In this document: piece by piece, positions 24,187-32,823 of the stretch
Layout: each line of letters opens with the position of its first letter
Numbering within the stretch: the first letter of the stretch is position 1
Source of the DNA: Persicitalea sp038242095
GTDB lineage: Bacteria; Bacteroidota; Bacteroidia; Cytophagales; Spirosomataceae
NCBI GenBank assembly: GCA_038242095.1
Contig: JBBSSJ010000009.1
Span: forward strand, 1-36,092
Direction: 5' to 3'
DNA length: 36,092 nucleotides
Program-made: the position numbers and the translations under genes
Notes under the pieces: model-generated
What the model was told of the DNA's origin: nothing
What the model saw: the letters and a program-made list of their open reading frames with translations, nothing else
Database searches by the model: none

Positions 24187-24705
24187 ATGGAAATGTATTC
24201 AATGCTGACGATCGTAGCCGTCGCCCTGATCGTAATGTTCGGGCTCTATCTGATTCTCACAACGCTGGCTCAGAAGATATTCGAGAAACAAAGATGGGAT
24301 ATCCGGAACAAAAATACTGAAATCATCCTGCCGCTCCGGTTGCAGGCTTACGAGCGAATGTGCCTTTTCCTGGAACGCATTACGCCCAATCAGCTACTGC
24401 TTCGTACCGCCGGATTGGCTTCCAACGCGCTGGAATTCCAGCAAATCATGCTGCGCGAAATCCGGGAAGAGTTTAATCATAATCTGGCGCAACAGGTTTA
24501 CATGAGCGACGCCGCCTGGGAGCAAGTGAAAAAAGCTGTCAATGAGGTGCAGTCGCTCATCAACCAGGCCGCCGCCGAGGTCGACGCCGAAGCCCCGGCC
24601 AACGAGTTAGGCCGCCGGATTTTCGAGCGCGTCGTTCAGCAAGAAGCCCAACCCTGCACTGTGGCGCTCAAAATGGTGAAAGAAGAAGTGCAGCGAATAT
24701 TTTAA
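24187..24705 (+). CDS. membrane-anchored conserved hypothetical protein
   Basis: 172 residues. One N-terminal TM helix (about 6-26), then a helical, charged cytoplasmic region: QAYERMCLFLERITPNQLLLR near 52-75, LREIREEFNHNLAQQVYMSD, and a coiled-coil-like tail ending VKEEVQRIF. Such proteins are conserved in Bacteroidota as a domain of unknown function (possibly DUF7935); I give this from memory and no function is known. ATG 24187 fits the TM helix. It is divergent from the HesB-like gene and followed, 154 bp later, by mutS2 on the same strand. Confidence 0.75.
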   Translation: MEMYSMLTIVAVALIVMFGLYLILTTLAQKIFEKQRWDIRNKNTEIILPLRLQAYERMCLFLERITPNQLLLRTAGLASNALEFQQIMLREIREEFNHNLAQQVYMSDAAWEQVKKAVNEVQSLINQAAAEVDAEAPANELGRRIFERVVQQEAQPCTVALKMVKEEVQRIF

Positions 24706-24718
24706 CTATTGTTTATTT

Positions 24719-24854
24719 GTTTAGTCGTTTAACAGTGTCTGAGTATCTGTAAAATGAGTTTATCAAAGCTCTGAGTACAGCCTAGGCCATGTCTGTAATC
24801 CCTACGATTTCTTAAATCTCCCTACTAAACAATTATACAACTAAACAACTAAAC
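24719..24854. repeat. inverted CTAAAC-rich repeats ahead of mutS2
   Basis: GTTTAGTCGTTTAAC at 24719-24733 is nearly the inverse of AACTAAACAACTAAAC at 24839-24854 (two differences). The right part holds three CTAAAC units within 30 bp (24825-24854). The right arm ends 5 bp before the TTG start of mutS2. Origin unknown; similar CTAAACA units occur near 1776-1789. Confidence 0.45.
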
Positions 24855-24859
24855 ACCTT

Positions 24860-27265
24860 TTGCTTTACCCCCAAAATTTAGAACAAAAACTTGGCTTTGA
24901 CCGGCTGCGCGAGTGGCTCAAAGAGGCTTGTATCAGTCCGCTAGGGCGGGCATACGTGGACAAGATTCGATTTTCGGATAATTTTGGCATGGTCGAAAAA
25001 CTTGTGGGCCAAACCGCCGAAATGCAGCGCATCTTGGAATCGGGCGGTGATTTTCCGGCCCAGAACTACTTGGACGCCACGCCCTACCTACGCCGCGCCG
25101 CCGTGGAAGGCGCCATGCTGTTGCAGGATGAATTTTTTGATCTTAGAACTTCGCTGAATACGATCAGCGGCTGTCTGCGTTTTTTTGCCAACCAGCCCGA
25201 AGAAGCGTATCCCATTCTGGGCGAATACGCCCGGACGATCCGGGTGGAACGGAGCGTGACCGACGCCATCGAACGCATCATCGACGAGCGCGGGCAGATT
25301 CGCGATAACGCTTCACCGGAGTTACAACAAATCCGACGGCGGCTTATTTCGGAGCAAATCGCCGTGCGTAAAAAACTGGACGGCATGCTGCGCACGGCTA
25401 AAAACAGTGGCTGGGTCGGCGACGAAGTTTCGCTTACCATTCGTAATGGCCGGCTGGTAATCCCCATCGCCGCCGAGCATAAGCGCAAGTTCAAAGGCTT
25501 CGTCCACGACGAATCGTCCACGGGCCAAACGGTCTTCATCGAGCCCACCGACGTACTGGAAGCCAACAATGCCATCCGGGAACTGGAATACGAGGAGCGC
25601 CGCGAGATCAACCGTATTTTGGTAAGGCTCACCGACCAACTGCGGCCCTACCTGCCCGAATTGCACAAAGCGTACCAGTTTCTAGGGCTGATGGATTTTC
25701 TACGCGCCAAGGCCAAGCTGGCCGGACAGATGAGCGCTATCAAGCCTAAATTTGAGAATCGGCAGGTCGTAGACTGGCGCGACGCCCGCCACCCGATCCT
25801 ACATCTGACCTTCCAAAAACAGGGTAAGCGGGTCGTGCCACTATCCATCGAGCTCGATGAGAAACGGCGCATCCTCATTATTTCGGGACCGAACGCGGGT
25901 GGGAAATCGGTGTCGTTGAAAACCGTCGGGCTTATTCAGTACATGTACCAGTGCGGCCTGTTGGTGCCCATGCGGGAAGACTCCACGATGGGCTGTTTTC
26001 AGAATCTCTTTATCGACATTGGTGACGAGCAGTCGCTTGAAAACGACCTTAGTACGTACAGCTCGCACCTGACCAACATGCGCCATTTTCTGGCGATGGC
26101 CAACAAGCGAACGCTTTTCCTGATCGACGAATTCGGTACGGGGACGGAGCCGGGGTTGGGTGGGGCCATCGCCGAGGCGATCCTGGAAAACCTCACCCGC
26201 TCGGGCGCGTACGGCGTCATCAACACGCACTACACTAACCTGAAAGTACTGGCTGACAAGACCGAAGGGCTCATCAACGGGGCCATGCGCTTCGATGGTG
26301 AACACCTTGAGCCGTTGTACCAACTCGAAATCGGTAAGCCGGGGAGTTCGTTCGCCTTCGAGATTGCTTCCAAAATCGGGCTGCCCAAAGAGGTGGTGGC
26401 GCAAGCCAAGGAAAAGTTGGGGACGCAGCAGGTTAATTTTGAAAAACTACTCAAAGAACTCGACATCGAGCGACGGGTTTTTGCCGAAAAAAATCTTGAA
26501 CTGGGTATCAAGGAGCGCAAACTCGCTCAGCAACTCGCCGAATATATGGCCCTGAAAACCACGCTCGATAACAACGAAAAGCGTATTGTCAACGAGGCCA
26601 AGCAAAAAGCAAAGGTACTGCTTAGCGATGCGAACCAGCGCATCGAAAACACGATTCGTGAGATCAAGGAAAGTCAGGCCGAAAAGGAAACGACGAAAAA
26701 AGCACGTGCTGATTTAGAGACTTTTACTAAAAAAGAACTTAAGCCTGAGCCCGTAGCCGACCTGCCTGTCAAGGTGGAATTTGAGCGAGAGAGCGGGGCC
26801 ATCGAGGTAGGTAGTTTTGTCAGGATCAAGGGCCAGACGGCCCTAGCCGAGGTGATGGCGCTCAAAGGTAAGGACGCCGAGGTACGCATCGGCGAACTGA
26901 AATCGAACATCAAGCTGAATCGGCTGGAAAAGGTCTCTAACAAAACCTACCGCGAGGTGACGGGCGAGAAGAAAACGCGTCCGACGATGAGCGGCATCGA
27001 CCTCAACGAACGGCAGCTCAATTTCAGTTTCAATCTCGACATCCGGGGCAAGCGCGGTGAGGAGGCGCTGGGCATCGTCGACCAGTTTATGGACAACGCC
27101 GTGATGCTGGGCTACGATGAGCTGCGCATCGTGCACGGCAAGGGCGACGGCATCCTGCGCTCCTTAGTCAGGAATCACCTGCGCGGCTACAAGCAAGTCG
27201 CCGCCATGCAGGACGAACACGCCGACCGCGGCGGCGCGGGCGTAACGGTGGTGAAGATGCGGTAG
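24860..27265 (+). CDS. mutS2: endonuclease MutS2
   Basis: 801 residues. MutS family ATPase with C-terminal Smr nuclease domain, lacking the MutS mismatch-recognition N-domains. MutS2 suppresses homologous recombination or rescues collided ribosomes, depending on species. Core domain with HDESSTGQTVFIEP near 216, Walker A GPNAGGKS at 343-350, Walker B LFLIDEFG at 419-426, a long coiled-coil clamp about 500-620, and an Smr domain from about 720 to the end with DIRGKRGEEAL and HGKGDG. Length is normal. Initiation is at TTG 24860, since no ATG precedes the conserved LEQKLGFD start. A perfect bidirectional terminator follows the stop. Confidence 0.96.
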   Translation: MLYPQNLEQKLGFDRLREWLKEACISPLGRAYVDKIRFSDNFGMVEKLVGQTAEMQRILESGGDFPAQNYLDATPYLRRAAVEGAMLLQDEFFDLRTSLNTISGCLRFFANQPEEAYPILGEYARTIRVERSVTDAIERIIDERGQIRDNASPELQQIRRRLISEQIAVRKKLDGMLRTAKNSGWVGDEVSLTIRNGRLVIPIAAEHKRKFKGFVHDESSTGQTVFIEPTDVLEANNAIRELEYEERREINRILVRLTDQLRPYLPELHKAYQFLGLMDFLRAKAKLAGQMSAIKPKFENRQVVDWRDARHPILHLTFQKQGKRVVPLSIELDEKRRILIISGPNAGGKSVSLKTVGLIQYMYQCGLLVPMREDSTMGCFQNLFIDIGDEQSLENDLSTYSSHLTNMRHFLAMANKRTLFLIDEFGTGTEPGLGGAIAEAILENLTRSGAYGVINTHYTNLKVLADKTEGLINGAMRFDGEHLEPLYQLEIGKPGSSFAFEIASKIGLPKEVVAQAKEKLGTQQVNFEKLLKELDIERRVFAEKNLELGIKERKLAQQLAEYMALKTTLDNNEKRIVNEAKQKAKVLLSDANQRIENTIREIKESQAEKETTKKARADLETFTKKELKPEPVADLPVKVEFERESGAIEVGSFVRIKGQTALAEVMALKGKDAEVRIGELKSNIKLNRLEKVSNKTYREVTGEKKTRPTMSGIDLNERQLNFSFNLDIRGKRGEEALGIVDQFMDNAVMLGYDELRIVHGKGDGILRSLVRNHLRGYKQVAAMQDEHADRGGAGVTVVKMR

Positions 27266-27323
27266 ACGCGAAAACCGTTAACTGATTCAAAAGTACCGGT
27301 GGCACGACCGACAATTCGGCACA

Positions 27324-27380
27324 TCGTAAAAAAAGAATCCCGGACCATCAAATCGATCGTCCGGGATTCTTTTTTTACGA
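27324..27380. terminator. bidirectional intrinsic terminator between mutS2 and the MFS gene
   Basis: Perfect 22-bp inverted repeat 27324-27345 / 27359-27380 with a 13-nt loop. The core stem GAATCCCGGAC is flanked by A7 on the left and T7 on the right, so it works for both convergent genes. Confidence 0.93.
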
Positions 27381-27390
27381 CAATAAAAAC

Positions 27391-28650
27391 CTACAACTGC
27401 GGCTGCTGCAACACCTCCGATTCCGGCAGGTTGTGCAGCCCTTTGGCTTTACGGGCGCGCATCCAGAAAAAGAGAAAGGTGAAGGCCACAATCAGGATAA
27501 CGGGGAACGTAGTCATGTTCAGCAGCGTGGCCTGACCTGCCGCGAGTTCCAGGGCGTCGCCCGTAAGTCCCTGCGTGGCCATAGTAGCGCGGTGGCCGTC
27601 GATCCAGCTACCAATGATGGGCTGGAAAATAGCCGTCGAGAACATCCCGACGCCACCAACAAGCGATAGCCCCAAGGCCCCGCTCAGCGGCACCTTCTCG
27701 GCGACAAAACCCAGCATGGTGGGCCAGAAGTAACAAACGCCCAGTGCAAAGCAGATAGCCGCAAGGTAAGCCATGGGACCGGTAACACTGCTGAACAGGT
27801 AGATGCCGATGGTGGCAAAAACGGCCGATCCTAACAATACGCCGGTTTGGCCGAACTTACCGATCACATCACCCGCGAAGAAACGGCCCACGGCCATCAG
27901 ACCGGTCACCAGCGCTAAAATCAGCAGCGGCTCGGCGCCACTCTTACCGAGGATGATGGTGGTCCACTGCTGCGGGCCAAACTCAGAAATGGCGGTAAGG
28001 GCCATGCAGGCAAAAATGAACAGAAAGAGCGGATTGACCATGCCCTTAAAGTTTTCGGAAAGCGACGCGGCCCCTTCGACTTTGGCTTTTGGAAACGTCT
28101 GACCCCAGAAAAGGTAAGCGTAAATCAACGTCGGAATCATGATAATCCAGATTTGCGTCTGCCAGGTCATGCCCATTTTGGTCATCGCCAGTGAGATCAA
28201 GCTACCCACCACGATACCGCCGGGGAACCACATATGAAAGCGACTCAGCATCTTATTCATTTTGATGCCCGCGTACGAATCGGCGATCATCGGATTACAC
28301 GCAGCCTCGGTGCAGCCGTTGCCGATTCCAATAAAGAGTGTGGAAAGTAACAGACCGTTGTAGCCGCCCGAGTAGATGGTCAGGATGATGCCGAGGGTGT
28401 GCATCAGGAAAGCAACCATCATAATGACACGCGGGCCGACGGTGTGATACACCAGGCCGCCGATGATCATGGCAATCGGGAAGCCGTAGAACCACATGGA
28501 ATTGATAAAGCCCAGCTGCTCGGCGCTCAGGCCAAACTCCTCGCCGAGCTGCGGCAGAATCCCCGCCCGGATGGCAAAAGAGAAAGCCGTGGTGATAAGC
28601 GCAAAGCAACTGCCCAAAAATAGGCGATCAGCGTTGACGTTTTGATTCAT
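27391..28650 (-). CDS. MFS transporter, probably for a sugar or related solute
   Basis: 419 residues with about twelve hydrophobic segments and a central loop. The start (LGSCFALITTAFSFAIRAGILPQL) and the A-like motif region GGLVYHTVGPRVIMM identify a major facilitator superfamily permease. The first half ends with FHMWFPGGIVVGSL, typical of the FucP/Gfo-associated sugar MFS group in Bacteroidota. An inner-membrane protein, probably a proton symporter. It is divergent from the Gfo/Idh/MocA genes, with a 223-bp gap. The shared context suggests it brings in, or exports, the sugar handled by those enzymes. Its 3' end is marked by the terminator shared with mutS2. Substrate not determinable. Confidence 0.9.
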   Translation of the reverse strand: MNQNVNADRLFLGSCFALITTAFSFAIRAGILPQLGEEFGLSAEQLGFINSMWFYGFPIAMIIGGLVYHTVGPRVIMMVAFLMHTLGIILTIYSGGYNGLLLSTLFIGIGNGCTEAACNPMIADSYAGIKMNKMLSRFHMWFPGGIVVGSLISLAMTKMGMTWQTQIWIIMIPTLIYAYLFWGQTFPKAKVEGAASLSENFKGMVNPLFLFIFACMALTAISEFGPQQWTTIILGKSGAEPLLILALVTGLMAVGRFFAGDVIGKFGQTGVLLGSAVFATIGIYLFSSVTGPMAYLAAICFALGVCYFWPTMLGFVAEKVPLSGALGLSLVGGVGMFSTAIFQPIIGSWIDGHRATMATQGLTGDALELAAGQATLLNMTTFPVILIVAFTFLFFWMRARKAKGLHNLPESEVLQQPQL

Positions 28651-28771
28651 GGTAAAGTAAGGTTTAGTTGAAATAGGGTGACTGGTTAAAAATGGATGCG
28701 TAGGTTAAATGCAATTTTTTCGTAAAAAAAAGGAATAGGCGTCATTTCTACTAATAAAGGATTGCCAATTA

Positions 28772-28799
28772 TGGTTTTTTTTTGAACTTGCTACCTTTG
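28772..28799 (+). promoter_or_regulatory. Bacteroidota-type promoter for the sugar oxidoreductase genes
   Basis: TTG at 28772-28774, 17-nt spacer, TACCTTTG at 28792-28799, matching the TTTG-N17-23-TAnnTTTG pattern except for the first T. The start would be near 28806, giving a leader of about 68 nt before ATG 28874. Confidence 0.55.
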
Positions 28800-28873
28800 T
28801 AAGTAGTAAGAGTGCGGTCTGCTACTCTTTCTTCCATGAAATAAGTTTTCATAAACCTCGTAACCACACTACG

Positions 28874-30028
28874 ATGCCAAGAAAAATCCGCATGGGAATG
28901 GTCGGCGGGAGCCTGGGCGCGTTCATTGGGGCGGTGCATCGCCGTGCGGCCGTCATGGACGGCGAGATCGAGTTGGTCTGCGGGGCGTTCAGCTCCAGTC
29001 CCGAAAAGTCCAAAACTACCGGCGAAGCCCTATACCTGCCGCCCGACCGGGTGTACGCTAGTTTTGAGGAGATGATCGAAAAGGAAAAGGCATTACCCGA
29101 GGGCGAACGTATGGATTTCGTATCCATCGTAACGCCCAACCATCTGCATTTCGCGCCCGCCAAGCTGGCATTGGAAAACGGCTTCCACGTCGTGAGTGAT
29201 AAGCCGCTCACCCACAAGACCGCCGATGCTGAGGCGCTGGTAAAAATCGTCAAAGACACTGGGCTGGTTTTCTGCCTGACCCACAACTACACGGGCTATC
29301 CTATGGTGAAGGAAGCCAAGGCGCTCATCGCAGCCGGGCTGTTGGGTGAACTTCGCAAAATCATTGTGGAGTACCCGCAAGGCTGGCTCTCGACGCTGGT
29401 GGAGGCCACCGGCCAAAAGCAAGCCTCCTGGCGCACCGATCCCGAGCGTTCCGGCGCAGCGGGCGGACTGGGCGACATCGGTACCCATGCTGAAAATCTG
29501 ATTGAGTACGTCACGGGCCTCAAAATTACCGAAGTGTGCGCCGATCTGACGATCTTCGTGGAGGGCCGCCTGCTTGATGACGACGCCAATGTGCTGCTAC
29601 GGTTCGAAAACGGTGCCAAGGGCATTCTGCAAAACAGCCAAATCGCCAACGGCGAAGAAAACGACCTCAATTTCCGTATTTATGGCGAGCTGGGCGGCTT
29701 GCAATGGCATCAAATGGTGCCTAACACGCTCATTCATAAAGTGCAGGGTCAGCCGGCGCGCGTACTTCGGACGGGCATCGGCGAGTTGTCGGAGGCCGCG
29801 CAGGTCCATACCCGTTTTCCGGCAGGGCACCCCGAAGGTTTTCTGGAAGCGTTCGCCAATCTGTACCGTAACTTTGCGATGGCCGTGCGCGCCTACCAAA
29901 AAGGCGAAGCACCCGACCCCCTTTACGATTTTCCGACAGTGGAGGACGGCCTGCGCGGTCTGAAATTCATCGACACCGTGCTGGAATCCGACAAGTCAGA
30001 AAAGAAATGGACGGCGTTCAATGGGTGA
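28874..30028 (+). CDS. Gfo/Idh/MocA family oxidoreductase (first of two)
   Basis: 384 residues, cytoplasmic. A Rossmann domain (residues 1-130) begins MGMVGGSLGAFIGAVHRRAA, a variant dinucleotide loop with a three-residue insertion relative to plain GxGxxG. VTPNHLHFAPAKLALENGFHVVSDKPL carries the sugar-dehydrogenase Lys, here as DKP rather than the more usual EKP. The C-terminal beta-sheet domain contains GDIGTHAENL, the D-x-G-x-H active-site motif. It likely oxidises or reduces a sugar hydroxyl with NAD(P); substrate unknown. It is the first gene after the promoter at 28772; the second oxidoreductase follows 198 bp later, so they may not be tightly coupled. No signal peptide, unlike secreted members of the family. 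Confidence 0.93.
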   Translation: MPRKIRMGMVGGSLGAFIGAVHRRAAVMDGEIELVCGAFSSSPEKSKTTGEALYLPPDRVYASFEEMIEKEKALPEGERMDFVSIVTPNHLHFAPAKLALENGFHVVSDKPLTHKTADAEALVKIVKDTGLVFCLTHNYTGYPMVKEAKALIAAGLLGELRKIIVEYPQGWLSTLVEATGQKQASWRTDPERSGAAGGLGDIGTHAENLIEYVTGLKITEVCADLTIFVEGRLLDDDANVLLRFENGAKGILQNSQIANGEENDLNFRIYGELGGLQWHQMVPNTLIHKVQGQPARVLRTGIGELSEAAQVHTRFPAGHPEGFLEAFANLYRNFAMAVRAYQKGEAPDPLYDFPTVEDGLRGLKFIDTVLESDKSEKKWTAFNG

Positions 30029-30226
30029 ATTTTGAATGAGTGACCGGGTCGCCGGAGCGATGATAGCATATTATTTATTCGCTCTGAGACCTTCATCATA
30101 GTATCAAAGTCGTGCTATAAACTGAGGTTGCCGTGCATTTGAGTCATTTACTTTAATTTTTCCTAACTATTCTATCATTCACTCACCGTAGGGACGGTCC
30201 CGTCTCTCATTCAAAATTGATTTTCA

Positions 30227-31372
30227 ATGCAAAAAGTAAAAGTAGGCGTCGTAGGTACTGGATTCATTGGGCCCGCCCACATCGAAGCGCTGCGGCGCTT
30301 GCCCAACGTGGAAGTAGCCGCCCTCTGCGAAGTGACGGCTGAGTTGGCCGCCGAGAAGGCTAAGGCACTCGGCATCGAACGCTCGTATACGTTCGATGAA
30401 TTGTTGAAGCAGGATGATATTCAAAGTATTCACATCTGTACCCCCAATTTCCTGCATTATGCTCAGTCCAAAGCCGCGCTGGAAGCGGGCAAGCATGTGA
30501 TCTGCGAAAAGCCGCTGGCGAAGGATTTGGCCGAAGCCAAGGAACTCGTAACGCTCGCCGCCAAAACCGGACTGGTCAACGCCGTGCATTTCAACCTGCG
30601 CTACTATCCGCTGGTCCGACAAATGAAAGTGATGCGCGAGAAGGGCGAGCTCGGTGACGTGTATTCCATCATCGGCTCGTATTTGCAGGATTGGCTTTTC
30701 TACGAAACCGATTACAACTGGCGGCTCGAACCCGATAAATCCGGCGATTCGCGCGCCATTGCCGACATCGGCTCACACCTGATGGACGTGCTGGAATACA
30801 TCACCGGTCTGAAAACGACCGCCGTGATGGCCGACTTCAACACCATTCACAAAACCCGCAAAAAGCCGCTCAAAGAAGTGGAAACTTATTCGGGCAAAAT
30901 CCTGAAACCCGAAGACTACGCCGACGTGCCCATCAACACCGAAGACCACGCTAACGTACTGCTGCGCTTCGACAACGGCAACCGGGGCGTCATCACGGTG
31001 TCGCAGGTGTCGGCGGGCCGCAAAAACCGCATGAGTTTGGAAATTTCAGGCGCCAAAAAAACCTTTAACTTCGATTCCGAGCGCCCCAACGAACTTTGGA
31101 TCGGTAACCGCGACGGCTACAACGAAACGCTGATGCGCGACCCGTCGCTAGTCCACAAGGAAGCCAGTTCGGTCATTTCCTTTCCCGGAGGCCACAATGA
31201 GGGCTTCCCCGACACCTCCAAACAGATGTTTAAAGAAGTCTACGCCGCCATCGAAGCCGGAAAGCAACCCGACAACCCTACCTTCCCGACCTTCGCCGAC
31301 GGCTATCGCGAACTACTGATTTGCGAGCGGATTTTAGAAAGTTCAAGGGCGGAGAAGTGGGTAAGCGTATAG
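30227..31372 (+). CDS. Gfo/Idh/MocA family oxidoreductase (second)
   Basis: 381 residues, cytoplasmic. Classic dinucleotide loop VGVVGTGFIGPAH at 5-17, catalytic Lys in CEKPLAKDL near residue 95, and D-x-G-x-H in ADIGSHLMDVLEYITG near 180. The C-terminal half contains the usual HANVLLRFDNGNRGVITVSQ sheet. It differs clearly from the first oxidoreductase (plain GxGxxG, EKP), so the two are not recent duplicates and may act on successive intermediates. It is upstream of the isomerase (201 bp). The pair could form an oxidation/reduction cycle around a keto-sugar. Confidence 0.94.
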   Translation: MQKVKVGVVGTGFIGPAHIEALRRLPNVEVAALCEVTAELAAEKAKALGIERSYTFDELLKQDDIQSIHICTPNFLHYAQSKAALEAGKHVICEKPLAKDLAEAKELVTLAAKTGLVNAVHFNLRYYPLVRQMKVMREKGELGDVYSIIGSYLQDWLFYETDYNWRLEPDKSGDSRAIADIGSHLMDVLEYITGLKTTAVMADFNTIHKTRKKPLKEVETYSGKILKPEDYADVPINTEDHANVLLRFDNGNRGVITVSQVSAGRKNRMSLEISGAKKTFNFDSERPNELWIGNRDGYNETLMRDPSLVHKEASSVISFPGGHNEGFPDTSKQMFKEVYAAIEAGKQPDNPTFPTFADGYRELLICERILESSRAEKWVSV

Positions 31373-31383
31373 GTATAAAATGG

Positions 31384-31516
31384 CAAAGGCACAAAGGATC
31401 AAAGCGAGACAAGAGTAATACCGACAAATCCTTTCAAGTAACTATTTAACATTTTTCAGCTTAAATTTCTTGAAAGACAGCTTGATGCAAGTCCGACAAT
31501 TCACTTTGTGCCTTTG
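31384..31516. repeat. 13-bp inverted repeat with degenerate CTTTGTG-type units
   Basis: CAAAGGCACAAAG at 31384-31396 and its perfect inverse CTTTGTGCCTTTG at 31504-31516 enclose 107 bp. The right arm runs on into CCTCTG units (about 31520-31535). It lies between the second oxidoreductase and the isomerase. Confidence 0.65.
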
Positions 31517-31573
31517 GACCTCTGAACCTCTGCCCCTCACGAAAACCGTTACCATAATCAACCAAACGTTAAA

Positions 31574-32626
31574 ATGAAAACCCTAAAAGGACCCGCCATA
31601 TTTTTGGCTCAGTTTATGGGCGACGAAGCCCCGTTCGATACGCTGGAAGGCGCAGCGAAATACATGGCCGATCTCGGCTACAAAGGCATACAGATTCCGA
31701 CTTGGGATCCGCGCTGCATCGATTTGCAGCAGGCCGCCGATTCCAAGACCTATTGTGATGAGTATTTGGGTAAACTTCGGGACATCGGTCTGGAAGTGAC
31801 CGAACTCTCCACGCACTTGCAGGGCCAGCTCGTGGCTTCGCATCCGGCTTACGACGCGATGTTCGACGGCTTTGCGATACCCGAAGTACGTAATAACCCA
31901 AAGGCGAGGCAGGAATGGGCGGTCAACCAGCTCAAACTCGCCGCCAAAGCCAGCCAAAACCTGGGTCTGACCGCTTGCGCCACCTTTTCGGGTGCTCTGG
32001 CCTGGCCTTTTGTGTATCCCTGGCCGCAGCGGCCGCAGGGTCTGATCGAAACGGCTTTTGGTGAACTCGCCAATCGCTGGAAGCCCATTTTGGACAACTT
32101 CGAGGATGCGGGGGTCGATTTGTGTTACGAGCTACACCCCGGCGAAGACTTGTTCGACGGTACCACGTTCGAGCGATTCCTCGACGCCGTCGACGGTCAC
32201 AAACGGGCCAATATTCTGTACGACCCCAGCCACTTTGTATTGCAGCAGCTGGACTACCTGGCGTTTATCGATATCTACCACGAACGCATTAAAGCCTTCC
32301 ACGTCAAAGATGCCGAGTTCAATCCCACCGGGCGGCAGGGCGTGTACAGCGGCTTTGCGGGTTGGGCCGACCGGGCCGGACGTTTCCGCTCGTTGGGCGA
32401 CGGGCAGGTCGATTTCTCCGGGATTTTCTCCAAGCTCTCGCAGTATGACTACGGCAGCTGGGCGGTGCTGGAATGGGAATGCTGCATCAAATCGCCCGAG
32501 CAGGGTGCCGCCGAGGGCGCGCCTTTCATCGAGAGCCACATCATCGAAGTTACTACTAAGGCTTTCGACGATTTTGCCAGTGCGGGAGCAGACGAGGACT
32601 TCAATCGGAATGTTTTGGGGTTGTAA
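31574..32626 (+). CDS. sugar phosphate isomerase/epimerase (xylose-isomerase-like TIM barrel)
   Basis: 350 residues, no signal peptide. AP-endonuclease-2/xylose isomerase-like TIM barrel. Metal ligands can be placed as Glu in CYELHPGED, Asp/His in YDPSHF, His/Asp in HVKDAEF and Glu in LEWECC. The start GPAIFLAQFMGDEAPFDTLEGAA is typical of the group found next to Gfo/Idh/MocA genes in Bacteroidota. It probably isomerises, epimerises or eliminates on a keto-sugar; the name is a family label, not a proven reaction. Third gene of the plus-strand sugar cluster, ended by a hairpin terminator. Confidence 0.92.
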   Translation: MKTLKGPAIFLAQFMGDEAPFDTLEGAAKYMADLGYKGIQIPTWDPRCIDLQQAADSKTYCDEYLGKLRDIGLEVTELSTHLQGQLVASHPAYDAMFDGFAIPEVRNNPKARQEWAVNQLKLAAKASQNLGLTACATFSGALAWPFVYPWPQRPQGLIETAFGELANRWKPILDNFEDAGVDLCYELHPGEDLFDGTTFERFLDAVDGHKRANILYDPSHFVLQQLDYLAFIDIYHERIKAFHVKDAEFNPTGRQGVYSGFAGWADRAGRFRSLGDGQVDFSGIFSKLSQYDYGSWAVLEWECCIKSPEQGAAEGAPFIESHIIEVTTKAFDDFASAGADEDFNRNVLGL

Positions 32627-32659
32627 TTATTTATAATACCTCAATCCGGTACTTTATTC

Positions 32660-32704
32660 AGCGAAGTTTGGGCGCTTTAGTGCGTCCCGGACTTCGCTTT
32701 TTTT
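32660..32704 (+). terminator. intrinsic terminator after the isomerase gene
   Basis: AGCGAAGT at 32660-32667 pairs with ACTTCGCT at 32691-32698; an inner GGGCGC/GCGTCCC stem continues with a bulge. T7 follows at 32698-32704. 33 bp after the stop codon. Confidence 0.85.
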
Positions 32705-32745
32705 AGGGTTAAGTTGACTAACCTGAAGGTTGGATGAGCGTGAAT

Positions 32746-32792
32746 AAAAAAACCATCTCCACCAGTAAATTCTACTGGTGGAGATGGTTTTT
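32746..32792. terminator. terminator of the SusC-SusD transcript (bidirectional)
   Basis: Perfect 20-bp stem 32748-32767 / 32773-32792 with AATTC loop; core ACCATCTCCACCAGTA. An A-run on the left (32746-32752) gives U7 for the minus strand and T5 on the right serves the plus strand. 31 bp past the susD stop. Confidence 0.9.
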
Positions 32793-32823
32793 GACTTAAA
32801 TAGCCAACCACAGTGGGTGTGCT

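Noticed and set aside
24825..24855. CRISPR-like or tandem repeat array from the CTAAAC units.
   Set aside because: Units are only 6-8 nt, irregularly spaced and AT-rich, with no spacers and no cas genes.
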